The notes: generated from the sequence alone by a model not told the origin. Shown: positions 17,554 through 26,765, counted from the first letter of the stretch. The stretch: DNA of 63,003 nucleotides from an uncultured bacterium (GCA_937910685.1 CALEMP010000130.1:1-63003); one strand, 5' to 3'. Numbers and translations: made by a program.

Positions 17554-18555
17554 ATGAGCGCCTTGGCACGTCCTTACCGTTTTCTAATTTCGATCCTCCT
17601 AGCGGGAGGGCTCTTGACCCTGCTGCTGGTGTGGTCAGACCTGTCCCCGGCCCGGGTTTGGCAGGCCCTTGGCGATTTAGGTTGGGGCGTGTGGGTCGGC
17701 AGCTTGGCCTTACAAGGGATGCTGTATCTCTTACGGGCCCAGCGCCTGCGCGCGCTGCTGACTCCTAACGGGCCCCGTCCGATTGGCGGGTTGATGGCGG
17801 TTTCGGTGACTCACACCCTGATGGCTTACCTCTTGCCCGCGCGCTTGGGCGAGGCGACCCTGCCGCTTTACTTGGCAAAAGGTCTTGGGCGTTCGAAATC
17901 CGAAGGAGCCGCGATCTTGCTTCTTGTTCGTCTGCTGGATTTTGCGTGCTTGACCGGCACCATGTCCGTGGTTTGTTTGATGCTTGGAAGCAGCTTGAAA
18001 TACCCGGAGCTCACCTGGTTGACTCCCTTGGGATTTGCGTTGCTCGTGCCCGCTACGTTGTTCCTGGTGTTGATCCTGCGCAGCAGCTTGTTGATTGAGT
18101 TGTTGGCTGGAATGTTGTCCATGCTCAAACTCGGGCGTTGGCCCATGGGGCGGCGGGCCCTCGAATTTACTGAGCTGGTGGGCAAGGATGTGCGCCAGGT
18201 GGGGGGCCTCAAGCTCTTGGTGGCGGGCGCCTGGACCCTGCCCCTTTGGTTTGGAATTTTCTCCTTCTGGGGTTGGCTGGCCGTGCGGACCGGCTTGGCG
18301 GATTTGGGTCTCCTGGAAGCCACCTTTGGATCGTCTCTAACCGTGCTCTCGACCCTCGTTCCGCTGAACGCCTTCGCCGGAGTAGGCTTCCAGGACGCGG
18401 GGTTTGCTTTTGGGTTTGGAGTTCTCGGGGCTGATCCCACCGCAGCCGCCGCCAGCGCAATTGCGACCCACTTGGTCTACACCGTGAACCTGTTGATGTA
18501 CGGAGTCATCGGGCAGATATTCATGCCCCGGGGCGCGGAAACGACGTCCCCTTGA
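17554..18555 (+). CDS. Flippase-like integral membrane protein (LPG synthase TM/UPF0104 type)
   Basis: A 333-residue protein with about eight hydrophobic segments. It has the pattern of the lysylphosphatidylglycerol synthase transmembrane (UPF0104/AglD-like) family: an N-terminal VWSDLSPARVWQAL, then LRAQRLRALL, HTLMAYLLPARLGEATLPLYLAKGLG in the middle, and VPLNAFAGVGFQDAG late. Members lacking the aminoacyl-transferase domain, like this one, are linked to lipid or lipid-linked sugar movement. The start is the ATG at 17554, 70 bases after the HEAT/VWA gene. Its 3' end overlaps the convergent SGNH gene by 35 bases. The neighbouring polysaccharide genes on the other strand fit an envelope role, but no substrate can be named. 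Confidence 0.8.
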   Translation: MSALARPYRFLISILLAGGLLTLLLVWSDLSPARVWQALGDLGWGVWVGSLALQGMLYLLRAQRLRALLTPNGPRPIGGLMAVSVTHTLMAYLLPARLGEATLPLYLAKGLGRSKSEGAAILLLVRLLDFACLTGTMSVVCLMLGSSLKYPELTWLTPLGFALLVPATLFLVLILRSSLLIELLAGMLSMLKLGRWPMGRRALEFTELVGKDVRQVGGLKLLVAGAWTLPLWFGIFSFWGWLAVRTGLADLGLLEATFGSSLTVLSTLVPLNAFAGVGFQDAGFAFGFGVLGADPTAAAASAIATHLVYTVNLLMYGVIGQIFMPRGAETTSP

Positions 18556-19684
18556 GGGCGTCCGGGATGGCTTCGGCCACCCGTTGACCTACCCACGCGG
18601 CACCACGCGGAGTCAGGTGGAAGTGATCGTAGAAGTGGTCGAAGTCCATGGGTAGTTCGTCCATCAGGCCCAGCACCGGCAGGTCCAGTTCCTGGGCCAC
18701 ACGGACCTGCACTCGATCCAGGGTCTCAAGTAGTTGGCGCACCACTGGCAGGGTGTAGTAGGTGTCCAATTCCCGCTCCAACGGCCGCCCATGGCCGAAA
18801 TTCCAGAGTTGCAGCTTTTCCTGCTCGGTGAAGTTTCGGTTGAGCCAGGGCTGGCGCACGATCATGACCTTTGCGCCGTGCTCTTGGACTGCGGCGATCA
18901 TGCGCCTCAGGTTCCGCTCGAAGCATTGCTCCATGGGCGTGGAGTCGGGCACCTGGTCAATCCAATGGGTTGCGTTCGCGCGCATGATGCGATTGCGGGC
19001 GATAGAACGCCCCACATTCTGACGGTGCTCCACGGGTTTCAGGGATCGGCGCGTGATGCGGATCGCAAGACGCCTGAGGGCGCAGGACTTCAATGACCCG
19101 CCGAAGAGCGTCTTTGGGTTTTGTTGGAACAGGAAATCCTGGGGCAAGTCCGCGTCTGGCACTTGCTCGGGCGTGCCCTTTTCAAGCCATGCCACCACAT
19201 CCGCAGCGCCCACATAGGTCATCACGAGATCCAGCTTGGGATAGCGCACGAGACTCTTTTCAAGCACTTGGGCTTGGGAGGCGCAGGTCAAGAGAGAGCG
19301 CGAGATGTTGCCCACGTGAACCTTATTTCCCTTGGAGCCCACGGATTGGCGGGCCTTCCCCAAACTGTGTTCCATGACTGCGGGCCATGCTTGATCTTGA
19401 TCCAAGAGATAACACTCAGCGCCGCTTCCGCCGGCGACCAGGATTCTCAAGGCGTCCTCATGGTCCGCGGGTGGTTCAGACCCACGTTCCCCGCGGGAGT
19501 TGATTTCCAATCGCACGGGAGACACGAGGCTAGGCAACGTGTCCAGATCGAGCTCAAAGCGTTGGCGCATGTGGGGCACGAAGGGAAAGTATCCCCCCCG
19601 CATCATCCAAGCGCGAGCCAGCAATTCCGCGCCAACCGCCGCAAGGATCAAGGCGCCGCCCCAGAACCACCAAGAGTCGATCAC
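18521..19684 (-). CDS. Membrane-anchored SGNH-type protein
   Basis: A 387-residue protein with one N-terminal membrane segment (WWFWGGALILAAVGAELLARAW) and an outside domain. Block I appears as VAGGSGAECYLLD, where Gly-Ser matches the nucleophile turn. Block V is DHFYDHFHLTPRGAAWVG, with the Asp/His pair of the SGNH triad. The middle contains TYVGAADVVAWL, which could supply the Asn-like block. This layout is seen in GDSL esterases and in the O-acetyl-handling proteins of polysaccharide clusters. It starts at 19684, overlapping the flippase stop by four bases, so the two are translationally coupled. A task in acylation or deacylation of an exported glycan is plausible but inferred. Confidence 0.7.
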   Translation of the reverse strand: MIDSWWFWGGALILAAVGAELLARAWMMRGGYFPFVPHMRQRFELDLDTLPSLVSPVRLEINSRGERGSEPPADHEDALRILVAGGSGAECYLLDQDQAWPAVMEHSLGKARQSVGSKGNKVHVGNISRSLLTCASQAQVLEKSLVRYPKLDLVMTYVGAADVVAWLEKGTPEQVPDADLPQDFLFQQNPKTLFGGSLKSCALRRLAIRITRRSLKPVEHRQNVGRSIARNRIMRANATHWIDQVPDSTPMEQCFERNLRRMIAAVQEHGAKVMIVRQPWLNRNFTEQEKLQLWNFGHGRPLERELDTYYTLPVVRQLLETLDRVQVRVAQELDLPVLGLMDELPMDFDHFYDHFHLTPRGAAWVGQRVAEAIPDALKGTSFPRPGA

Positions 19685-21207
19685 GCTTGACCTTCCCTGC
19701 GGCGATCACGCAGCACTTGAAGCGGGTCCACATGGGGATCTCCGCGCCAGACGAAGAAGAGCGCAAGGGAAGATTGAAGCGCCACGAAAGCGAGGCCTAC
19801 TGCTACCAGGGGCCAGAAGCCGTTGGCTCCCGGACCGAACTTGATCAAGAGCAACAGAGCAAGCCCCGGCAATAGGCCCAAGCCCACGCGCCCGAGGGCG
19901 TAAGTGGTCCATTCCGCTGGGCGCACATTGAAGGTCTTGCCTGCGCTAGCGATGAAGAACAGGGAGAAGATCACGTTGGGGATTGCTGTGCCCAAAGCCA
20001 CGCCCAGGATTCCATGGGAGCGCACCAGGATCAGGGACAAGACCAGGTTTCCCAGGCCCATGGCGAGCAATCCGATTGCCGGACCTCGTGGATTCCCCGA
20101 ACCCAGCAAAATCGGCAGGGCCACCCCTCGCACGGGCAAGAACAACAGGAACGAGGCCATCAGTACCTGCAACAGGGGCCCAGCTGCAGGATCGTATTCG
20201 TCACCTAGCCACCAGGCGAGGAACTCGGGCCCAAAGACCAACAGATAGGAGCCCAAGGTCAAGACGATGAAGACCGCCACCTTGGACCACTTGAACAACA
20301 GGTCCTTGAGTTCACTCTCTTGATTGCGCGCGCGCATGGTTGCTGCGGCGGGCATGACCACCATGCCAATGGCCAGCAACAGATTGATCAAAGGGTCGAA
20401 GATCTTGTTGGCCATGCCATAGACCGCCACATCCGTTGGAAGCATGTGGTTAGCTACCACGAGTGCGTCAACCTTGAAAGCGAGCAAGGCACCCATGTTC
20501 AGGAGAAACGCAAAGACACCGAAGGAGAGCAGCTTCTTTGCTTGGCCCAACGACAGGGCCGCGGGCCGAAAGCGAACTGATCCGTGCCGCTTGCGCAAGA
20601 CCACGAGGGCTGCGCTGAACTCTGCCACCGCAACCAGCGCTTGCACCAGGGCCAGGGTGCGTAGGGAGGTGTCCCAGGTCAGAGCTCCGACCGTCAAGCC
20701 CAGGCGAAGCAGCATGCCTGCGCCCATGATCAAGTTACGGGGGATGAAATCGTGGAAAGCCTCGAAGACCGCATAGGGCAGGCGTAGGCAAAAGCCAACC
20801 GCCAAGTTGATCAGCACGATTGCCAATGCCGTGCGCGTGTCCAGGATCGCGTTGCTATCAAGAGCCCAGCGTTGGCTGTCGAGCAAGCGATCCTCAAAGC
20901 CCCACCACAGTAAACCTCCGGCTGCGAGTGCGCCGCCCGCCAAGATCAGGGTCAGGGTTAGGCTTTGGCCCAGGGCTTCCTGCGCTTCCCGATCATCGCC
21001 GCGACCCAGCGCACGGCTGATCGCACGGACCGTGGCCATGGGGACCCCAAGGATCATCAGTTGCAGCGGGCCCGCCACGGCGATCACGGCTTCCCAAATA
21101 CCAAAGGTCTCTTGGCCCAGCACGTCCAGGGTGAAGCGCGTCAGGGCCATAAAGACCAGGATCTGGAGGGCGTTCAGCGCCCAGTTGGAGGAGATGTTCT
21201 TGAGCAC
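19681..21207 (-). CDS. Polysaccharide flippase (Wzx/MATE-like)
   Basis: A 508-residue membrane protein with about twelve to fourteen hydrophobic segments and short loops. The N-terminus (LKNISSNWALNALQILVFMALTRFTLDVLG) has the pattern of polysaccharide biosynthesis/MOP superfamily transporters that move lipid-linked sugar units across the inner membrane. A charged loop with ALGRGDDREAQEALG near residue 70 also fits. It sits between two SGNH-type genes on the same strand (18521-19684 and 21265-22005) and overlaps the first by four bases. No glycosyltransferase is adjacent, so the repeat unit it moves is not evident. A peptidoglycan precursor flippase (MurJ) is a less likely alternative, because MurJ-specific residues are not obvious. 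Confidence 0.82.
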   Translation of the reverse strand: MLKNISSNWALNALQILVFMALTRFTLDVLGQETFGIWEAVIAVAGPLQLMILGVPMATVRAISRALGRGDDREAQEALGQSLTLTLILAGGALAAGGLLWWGFEDRLLDSQRWALDSNAILDTRTALAIVLINLAVGFCLRLPYAVFEAFHDFIPRNLIMGAGMLLRLGLTVGALTWDTSLRTLALVQALVAVAEFSAALVVLRKRHGSVRFRPAALSLGQAKKLLSFGVFAFLLNMGALLAFKVDALVVANHMLPTDVAVYGMANKIFDPLINLLLAIGMVVMPAAATMRARNQESELKDLLFKWSKVAVFIVLTLGSYLLVFGPEFLAWWLGDEYDPAAGPLLQVLMASFLLFLPVRGVALPILLGSGNPRGPAIGLLAMGLGNLVLSLILVRSHGILGVALGTAIPNVIFSLFFIASAGKTFNVRPAEWTTYALGRVGLGLLPGLALLLLIKFGPGANGFWPLVAVGLAFVALQSSLALFFVWRGDPHVDPLQVLRDRRREGQA

Positions 21208-21264
21208 AGGTCTTCTCCATATCGGCCAGGGCGGGGCTTGAAACCCCAGTCACCTGGGAGGAAA

Positions 21265-22005
21265 TTAGGGTTGGAGGGCCCTGGTCACGGGGCCGCCACC
21301 CAGCAGAATCGCCCTCCAAAGGTGCTCATAGCCCGCGGAGTTCAGGTGCAGAGCGTCGATGCTCAGGGCCGGATCCAAGGAACCGTCGGCCAGGGTGAGG
21401 GGGCTGTTGGAGACCCCTATGAAGGGGAGTTTGCGGACCCCACAGAGGGCCTCAAGGGCCCCATTGGCTGTTTTCAGGGCTTCTACTCGGCTCGGATCCA
21501 GGCCGACTTCCGGCAACAAGGCCAAGACGGCGATGGGGGTATGGGGCCAAAGTTGCCCGACCCGGTCCAGGATTCTGGCCCCAAGTCCTGCGATCTCTCC
21601 GGAGCTGGCGCCCCCGAAGCGGTGGTCGATGGAAGTCATGTAAAGGACGATTCCTCCTGGTTCGGGGGGGACGCCGACCCCAAGCCGCCCAAGTAGGTCT
21701 GCGCCGGCTTCAAAGGCGACCCCTCGGTTCAAGGCCGTCCCCGTCGGCGCAAGGAAGTCGAGTGGCATCCGTTCGATCATCGACGACCCAAAAAACACCA
21801 CAGGGTGGCCCCCAATGGGGTTTTCTGCGCGAAATGAGGCCAGCCGAGCTGCCCCATGCTCCTCCCGCCGCCGGACCTCGCGCTGGTGGTGCGGTTCGAA
21901 GAGGTTCTGCAGCCGCCAGCCTCCTGGGACCCACCCTCCCCAGGCCAGGCCCAGGTAGGAGGCTCCCGCAAAAGTAAGAATCAGGGCGATTCGGCCTAGG
22001 GACAT
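21265..22005 (-). CDS. SGNH/GDSL-like hydrolase, membrane-anchored
   Basis: A 246-residue protein from the ATG at 22005; the open frame runs upstream to 22245 but adds Gln-, Pro- and Arg-rich sequence with no signal. An N-terminal hydrophobic segment (LGRIALILTFAGASYLGLAW) likely anchors it outside the inner membrane. Block I is VVFFGSSMIERM with the Ser nucleophile turn, the middle has YMTSIDHRFGG, and block V is SIDALHLNSAGYEHLW with Asp and His. These fit acetylhydrolase-type SGNH enzymes. It ends 58 bases upstream of the flippase start on the same strand, so it probably belongs to one envelope polysaccharide unit with 18521-21207. The substrate is not known. Confidence 0.75.
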   Translation of the reverse strand: MSLGRIALILTFAGASYLGLAWGGWVPGGWRLQNLFEPHHQREVRRREEHGAARLASFRAENPIGGHPVVFFGSSMIERMPLDFLAPTGTALNRGVAFEAGADLLGRLGVGVPPEPGGIVLYMTSIDHRFGGASSGEIAGLGARILDRVGQLWPHTPIAVLALLPEVGLDPSRVEALKTANGALEALCGVRKLPFIGVSNSPLTLADGSLDPALSIDALHLNSAGYEHLWRAILLGGGPVTRALQP

Positions 22006-22215
22006 GGAATCAAGGGTGCCTGCTTGGGGGGGTGGAGGCAAGGATCCGGGCGGCTTTCGGGGGGCGAAGGGCGTCCCATGGGCCTGCCGGGGCGCTACCT
22101 GTCCTTTGCAACATCCTACCCTTGACAGGTCAGGGCAATGTTCGTGAACTAGATGACAGATCTGACACCTACGTCTTGCCTGCCTGACCCCTGCTGGGTT
22201 ATTCGCCTTCTGCTC

Positions 22216-22920
22216 ATGTTGACCCAAGCCTCCCGATTGGAGCACGAGGAGAAATACCTCCTACCTGCTTCCCGTAGTCAGACCGCCCTCGGTCTGTTGC
22301 GTCAAGGGCTGGTTGTGGATCCGGATCATCCTCGCGGTCGGGTGTACAGCGTTTACTTCGATACTCCCGATTGGAAGCACCTCGGTGAGAAGGTCAATGG
22401 AGACAGGCACAAGTCGAAGCTACGCGTGCGCTGGTACGGCCAGATTGGTGGCGATGGATTATCGGGGGGGTGCTTTGTAGAGGTCAAGGTTCGCGTGGGC
22501 TCGGCCCGTAGCAAGCTACGCTTGCCCGCGACTCCCTCCGCGACGCTCTTGGCCAAGACTCCCCTTTCTGATCCGATATTCAGCGACCTCCGGACATTGC
22601 TTGGAGAGCTCGGTGTTCCCGCGTCGGGCACCCTGCGACCGGTTTTCGAAATTGCCTACGACCGCTATCGATTCGTGGACCCCATCCATCGCGATCGGGT
22701 CAGCCTGGATACGAACATCTCGATCACTCGAACGAACCCGCTCGCGTGCTATGCGCGCACCGGGGTCAGTTTGCCCAACGCTGTGGTCGAGGTTAAGGGG
22801 CCCGGCGGCCGCTTGCCCCGTATCCTCGAGCGCGACCGGCGCTTGAGTTTGCGACGCTCTTCCTTTTCCAAGTATGAAGCCTGCTGCGCGGCCAATGTGC
22901 GCTGTACCCCCCTTGTTTGA
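22216..22920 (+). CDS. VTC-domain protein (polyphosphate polymerase-like)
   Basis: A 234-residue protein of the VTC family within the CYTH/tunnel-fold superfamily, whose eukaryotic members make polyphosphate from ATP. Visible family features are EEKYLLP at the start, VYSVYFDTPDW, the basic strand KSKLRVRWYG, the acidic metal-binding FVEVKVRVG, YDRYRFVD and a late VVEVKGPG. The alternating Lys/Arg/Glu residues line the tunnel that holds triphosphate. ATG at 22216 places the conserved E-x-K-Y near residue 12, as in other members; the open frame upstream to 22153 adds nothing recognisable. The next gene encodes a DUF4956 membrane protein and the third a CotH kinase, a set I know as recurrent. 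Polyphosphate synthesis is a family inference. Confidence 0.85.
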   Translation: MLTQASRLEHEEKYLLPASRSQTALGLLRQGLVVDPDHPRGRVYSVYFDTPDWKHLGEKVNGDRHKSKLRVRWYGQIGGDGLSGGCFVEVKVRVGSARSKLRLPATPSATLLAKTPLSDPIFSDLRTLLGELGVPASGTLRPVFEIAYDRYRFVDPIHRDRVSLDTNISITRTNPLACYARTGVSLPNAVVEVKGPGGRLPRILERDRRLSLRRSSFSKYEACCAANVRCTPLV

Positions 22921-22922
22921 TC

Positions 22923-23609
22923 ATGGATGAGACCCTTCAAAAACTAACCGAGTTCGGGCGCGAAGGCCTCGAGCAAACCGGACTTGCCTTCTTGGCATTG
23001 GCCATGGTTGTGTCCCTTGTGGCATCGCTGTTCATCACGCACCTCTACCGGGTCTTTTATCAGGCCCGGGCGATCGGTAGCGGAGTGCAAAAGTCCTTTC
23101 CGCTCCTGGGCCCTGCGATCACCGCGGTGTTCATCACGATCCAGTTCTCCCTGCCCCTTTCCCTGGGTCTCTTGGGAGCGCTCTCCATCGTCCGATTTAG
23201 GACTCCGATCAAAGAGCCCGAAGAAATCGCCTTCATCATGTTGGTGGTGGCTTCCTCCCTGTGCTGCGCGACCTTCAACTTGCTTTTCCTGGCAATTATC
23301 CTGGGAACAGCGGTGTTGGCCTTGATCTTGATTGAACGCCTCGAGCTGGCCTCGAGCCGGCGCTCAGCGGGCTTGGTGGTGGTGCGCTTGTCCAAGGATC
23401 AGGGCGCAGACGCTGCCTTGAGTTTTCTGAATGACAAGATCAAGAAGGGGGCTCTCGACAGCATGGTCGAGGAAGGCGAGCAGCTAGTGATCTCCTACCG
23501 TTTTGTCGGCATGCCGGAAGCTACCTCCGGGAGTCTACGCGAGGGCTTGCATGGGGCGGCCGTGGGCGCCGAGGTTCACCTGTACTTCGATCAAGGGGCG
23601 ACCCTCTAG
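22923..23609 (+). CDS. DUF4956 integral membrane protein
   Basis: A 228-residue protein with about four hydrophobic segments in residues 20-145 and a C-terminal cytosolic part of about 80 residues. The segment SIVRFRTPIKEPEEIAFIM is the signature of the DUF4956 family. The C-terminal domain has a ferredoxin-like beta-alpha pattern ending in VHLYFDQ. It starts two bases after the VTC stop (TGATCATG) and ends seven bases before the CotH start, so the three genes are very probably one transcript. DUF4956 proteins have no proven biochemistry known to me. Because they accompany soluble VTC polymerases, a role as membrane partner or channel for the polymer is a reasonable inference. Confidence 0.88.
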   Translation: MDETLQKLTEFGREGLEQTGLAFLALAMVVSLVASLFITHLYRVFYQARAIGSGVQKSFPLLGPAITAVFITIQFSLPLSLGLLGALSIVRFRTPIKEPEEIAFIMLVVASSLCCATFNLLFLAIILGTAVLALILIERLELASSRRSAGLVVVRLSKDQGADAALSFLNDKIKKGALDSMVEEGEQLVISYRFVGMPEATSGSLREGLHGAAVGAEVHLYFDQGATL

Positions 23610-23615
23610 GTTGCG

Positions 23616-25253
23616 ATGGTATTAGGCCGCACAGTCATGATGCTTGGGGTGCTTAGCGCTTCCCTTGCGATCCTTGAACAAACCAGTGTTGTTCATGCGG
23701 GCAGGCGCGTGATGAGCAGTCCGCGGGTTAGAGCTGATGTGCTCGATGGGGGCTCCCTTGGGGACAGCTTGCGCAAGCTGAATCTTGTAGAGACCGTGCC
23801 GCCCGGTGAGGCTTGGCACTTCGGTACCAAGAGTCGTGGGGCGCACATTGAGTTGGTCTATGGGACCAAGCCAATAGCCATCGAGGCGGTCGAACTCATG
23901 CCGACTCTCGCAAAGCCCGCCCCTGACGAGTTGACTGTTTCCCTGTCTGTCCACGCTCGGGACTTGACTGATCCTCGTCTTGGGATGCTGCCCAATCCTG
24001 ACATTAAGCTTGAGAAGCCCGCTTCGCTGGCGCTTTTTCGCGGCGAAGAGCTCCTCTTTCAGACCCGTTGTGGCGTGGGCCTTAGCGGCCACCCCCAGAG
24101 ATTCCAGCGTGGCTGGGCGAGCTTTCGCCTCTACTTGCGGGAAGAGTACGGGGTTGAGCAACTTCCGGCGGGAGTGATCCGCGATACCCTCGCGGAGTAC
24201 ACCGACCGGCTGAACGTGCGCGCTGCGTCAATCACCTCTTCAAACCTTGGCTTTGAGATAGCGAATAGGATCGGCGCGCTGGCCCCAGGAATGGAGCGTT
24301 GCCGTTTGGTTCTTAACGGGGAAGATCAGGGGCTCATGTCCCTGACCGAGCACCTTTCACGGCGCACCATCAGCCGCCGTTTGGGGCACGACGACTATGA
24401 CTTCTATCGGTCCCGCGCGGACGCCACCGTTCGTGACCGACGGGAGGGGAAGGCCATGCGCAAGTGGGTGAACCGCCTCGGCCCAGAGGACTACAACACT
24501 GCGAAGGTGGGGCAGGTCATCGACCTAGACAACCTGGCTCGGCATTTGTTTGGGATCATGTGGTGCGGCGTGGACGACTGGGCCCAGGGTGCGCGCCTGC
24601 GAGATCGTCGGGCGGATCATCCCCTTTGGACCTGGGTGCATTGGGATATGGACCGTGGGTTCCAGCATTCCTATTCAAAGCAGCCATGCTTGGTCTGGCA
24701 GAAAGCGGGCTTAGATTTGGTTCTGGGTGTGCGCGAGGTAGAACAGAAGGGGGATCGGCCCCAGACCTTTCACAGCCAGCAGACATCTCTGCGGGCGATT
24801 GTCTTCAAGGGCATGTTGGCCAACGACCAGGAGTTCCGGGATCTGTTCCTGAGCATCGCTGCTCGCAGTATGAATCACCTCTTGACTCGCGAATGGATGG
24901 AGCCCCTGATCGTTGAGCTGGGATCTGGTCTTGAGGCCGTTGAATTGCGCGATGCAACGGGGGCTGCGCGGGCTTATATGGGCCAGCGTAGTAAATGGAT
25001 GATGAAGGACATTTGCGACCTGATGGGGCTTGGGGCCCCGGTCTGGATCCGCTTGCGAGGTCCCCAAGGGGTGGAACTGACCGTGGACGGGTACCCCGTT
25101 GGCCCGAAGTACTCGGGCTGGTACTTCCCCGGCCAGACCATAACGGTGGCTTCCCCAGAGCCGGTTGTCTGGATCATTGACGGGGTGAAGTCTCAGGGAA
25201 CCGAGTTTTCAGTGGAAGCCAACCAGGACTTGGTGATCTTTGCTCGCCCTTAG
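23616..25253 (+). CDS. CotH-family kinase-like protein, exported
   Basis: A 545-residue protein with an N-terminal hydrophobic segment. The CotH fold is suggested by CRLVLNGEDQGLMSLTEHLSRRTI (near residue 230), then YDFYRSRADA, the helix DLDNLARHLFGIMWCGVDDWAQGARL, and WTWVHWDMDRGFQHSY, where the Asp residues match the metal-binding DxD-like site of CotH kinases. CotH proteins are secreted or spore-coat kinases that phosphorylate proteins. The last 90 residues (VWIRLRGPQGVELTVDGYPV onward) look like a small beta domain. It follows the DUF4956 gene after six bases. The three-gene unit could couple polyphosphate and surface protein phosphorylation, but this is inference. The start could also be the ATG at 23637. 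Confidence 0.8.
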   Translation: MVLGRTVMMLGVLSASLAILEQTSVVHAGRRVMSSPRVRADVLDGGSLGDSLRKLNLVETVPPGEAWHFGTKSRGAHIELVYGTKPIAIEAVELMPTLAKPAPDELTVSLSVHARDLTDPRLGMLPNPDIKLEKPASLALFRGEELLFQTRCGVGLSGHPQRFQRGWASFRLYLREEYGVEQLPAGVIRDTLAEYTDRLNVRAASITSSNLGFEIANRIGALAPGMERCRLVLNGEDQGLMSLTEHLSRRTISRRLGHDDYDFYRSRADATVRDRREGKAMRKWVNRLGPEDYNTAKVGQVIDLDNLARHLFGIMWCGVDDWAQGARLRDRRADHPLWTWVHWDMDRGFQHSYSKQPCLVWQKAGLDLVLGVREVEQKGDRPQTFHSQQTSLRAIVFKGMLANDQEFRDLFLSIAARSMNHLLTREWMEPLIVELGSGLEAVELRDATGAARAYMGQRSKWMMKDICDLMGLGAPVWIRLRGPQGVELTVDGYPVGPKYSGWYFPGQTITVASPEPVVWIIDGVKSQGTEFSVEANQDLVIFARP

Positions 25254-25295
25254 GTCTGGGATCTGCGGCTTCGCTCGCTAGACTGATTTCTAGCT

Positions 25296-26057
25296 ATGGC
25301 TCAGACCAACGCACAGGCCCAGATTGAAATGCACAAGGAGTTAGCCCCGCGCTACGCCTTTCGCTATTCGTTTCCGTTCTCTCGACGCTTCCAACAGGAC
25401 TGGCATGGGGAGATGATCTCTCACGTGCCCTCCGGTGCCCAGCGCATCTTGGATCTGGGCTGCGGTACGGGCTTTTTCCTGGCCGAGCTCGAGGCCAAGC
25501 ACCCCGGTGCTGTGGGCCTCGACATCTCGCACGCCATGCTCAAGGTCTCCGACGAATATGTGCCAGGGGTGCGCCTGGTGACCGGAGACGCGGAAAAACT
25601 GCCCTTTCAGCCCGCGGCCTTCGATGTGGTCTTTTGCAAGGGCAGTTTGCACCACGTACGCGATCATGTGGGGTTCTTGACCCATTGCAAAAACGCCCTA
25701 GGTGGCAAGGGCGTCTTGATCATGAGCGAACCGTGCAACGACAACCCTTTTATTCGTTGGGCGCGGGCGCTGATGTACAAGAAGTCCAAGCACTTCGATG
25801 TGGGGGATCAGGGTTTCTCCAAGCGAGGGATCATCTCCCTCTGCGAACAGGCGGGGTTTGAGGTGGTGCTTGCGAAGAAGTACGGGATCTTTGCCTATGT
25901 TTTCGCAGGCTTCCCCGACCATGTGGGGATCTTGCGCTACCTACCGGGCAACGACCTCCTGACGCGCTTTTTCCTGGGCCTCGATCGGGTGCTGTGCGCC
26001 CTGCCCGGGTTCTCGCTGCTGGGGTTTCACATCGTGATCGTAGCCCGGCCGCGCTAG
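25296..26057 (+). CDS. Class I SAM-dependent methyltransferase
   Basis: A 253-residue methyltransferase of the UbiE/Methyltransf_11 type. Motif I is ILDLGCGTGFFLAEL (about residues 51-65) and binds SAM. VGLDISHAML is motif II, GDAEKLPF follows, and DVVFCKGSLHHV is the post-motif with acceptor-facing residues. The second half has hydrophobic stretches near the C-terminus (HVGILRYLPG, FSLLGFHIVIVA) that could favour a membrane or lipid acceptor. The start is the ATG at 25296, 42 bases after the CotH gene. It may be part of the preceding transcript, though a link with it is unproven. The substrate cannot be named. Confidence 0.85.
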   Translation: MAQTNAQAQIEMHKELAPRYAFRYSFPFSRRFQQDWHGEMISHVPSGAQRILDLGCGTGFFLAELEAKHPGAVGLDISHAMLKVSDEYVPGVRLVTGDAEKLPFQPAAFDVVFCKGSLHHVRDHVGFLTHCKNALGGKGVLIMSEPCNDNPFIRWARALMYKKSKHFDVGDQGFSKRGIISLCEQAGFEVVLAKKYGIFAYVFAGFPDHVGILRYLPGNDLLTRFFLGLDRVLCALPGFSLLGFHIVIVARPR

Positions 26058-26110
26058 GGATTTGCGGGGCCGATGATCAACTTGGCGATCTGAGGCGACG
26101 AGTGGTTCGG

Positions 26111-26596
26111 CTAGGAATCATTCCGGCGCCCTTCCACGCCGGTGCATTTGACACCGTTGCGTTCCAGTAGCGCTGCTGTGACTCCTGGTCCCGATACCGC
26201 GGCCCCGCCCACATGGGTGGTGGCAACCCCGCATGAGGGCGAGCGTTCCTTGAGGAAGGCACGGGTGATTCCCTCCTTCTTGCACAACTCAAGGGCTCCT
26301 TCGGCCCCGGCCAGGAATTCGGCGGTGACATCTGTGCCATCTCCCGTGGAGAGCCCGGATGTTCCGTCCAAGACCGCCGCCGCCCCATCCCGCTCAATCC
26401 AAGCGGCCGGCCTTGGGGTGGTCAGGCCACCGTGCTCCTCGGGACAGAAGGGCACGGGGGTAAGGCCCTCCTGGGCCAACTCGGACTCCAGCGCCTGGTC
26501 CCGATTGTGGCCGCCGTCATAGCGGCAAGCTTTCCCCATGAGGCAGGCGCTCACGAGGGCTCTCGGGGTCGGTTCGGGGCTGGAATCGTCAACCAT
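26111..26596 (-). CDS. DUF523/TudS-type protein (YbbK-like)
   Basis: A 161-residue protein of the DUF523 family, some of whose members (TudS) are iron-sulfur desulfidases acting on 2-thiouracil. Motifs are VSACLMGKACRYDGG near the start, FCPEEHGGLTTPR in the middle, and LKERSPSCG with its catalytic-type Cys. Cys residues in these blocks (CL, CPE, SCG) match the three cluster ligands of the family. The length is normal. The start is the ATG at 26596, facing the plus-strand gene at 26766. It converges on the methyltransferase at 26057. The exact sulfur substrate is unknown. Confidence 0.85.
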   Translation of the reverse strand: MVDDSSPEPTPRALVSACLMGKACRYDGGHNRDQALESELAQEGLTPVPFCPEEHGGLTTPRPAAWIERDGAAAVLDGTSGLSTGDGTDVTAEFLAGAEGALELCKKEGITRAFLKERSPSCGVATTHVGGAAVSGPGVTAALLERNGVKCTGVEGRRNDS

Positions 26597-26765
26597 GGGC
26601 TCATTCTAGTCCCCGGGAGCCACCCCATCACCGGAATCGCTTGACGGGAAACCGGACCTGCTCCTATCCTTCTGCCCCCTTCTACTCGCCAGTCCGTTAC
26701 GGCGGCCAGCGGGAGGGATAGACCCAGGACTCTCAAGAGCCCGATTTCCCCCAGGTATTAGCCCC

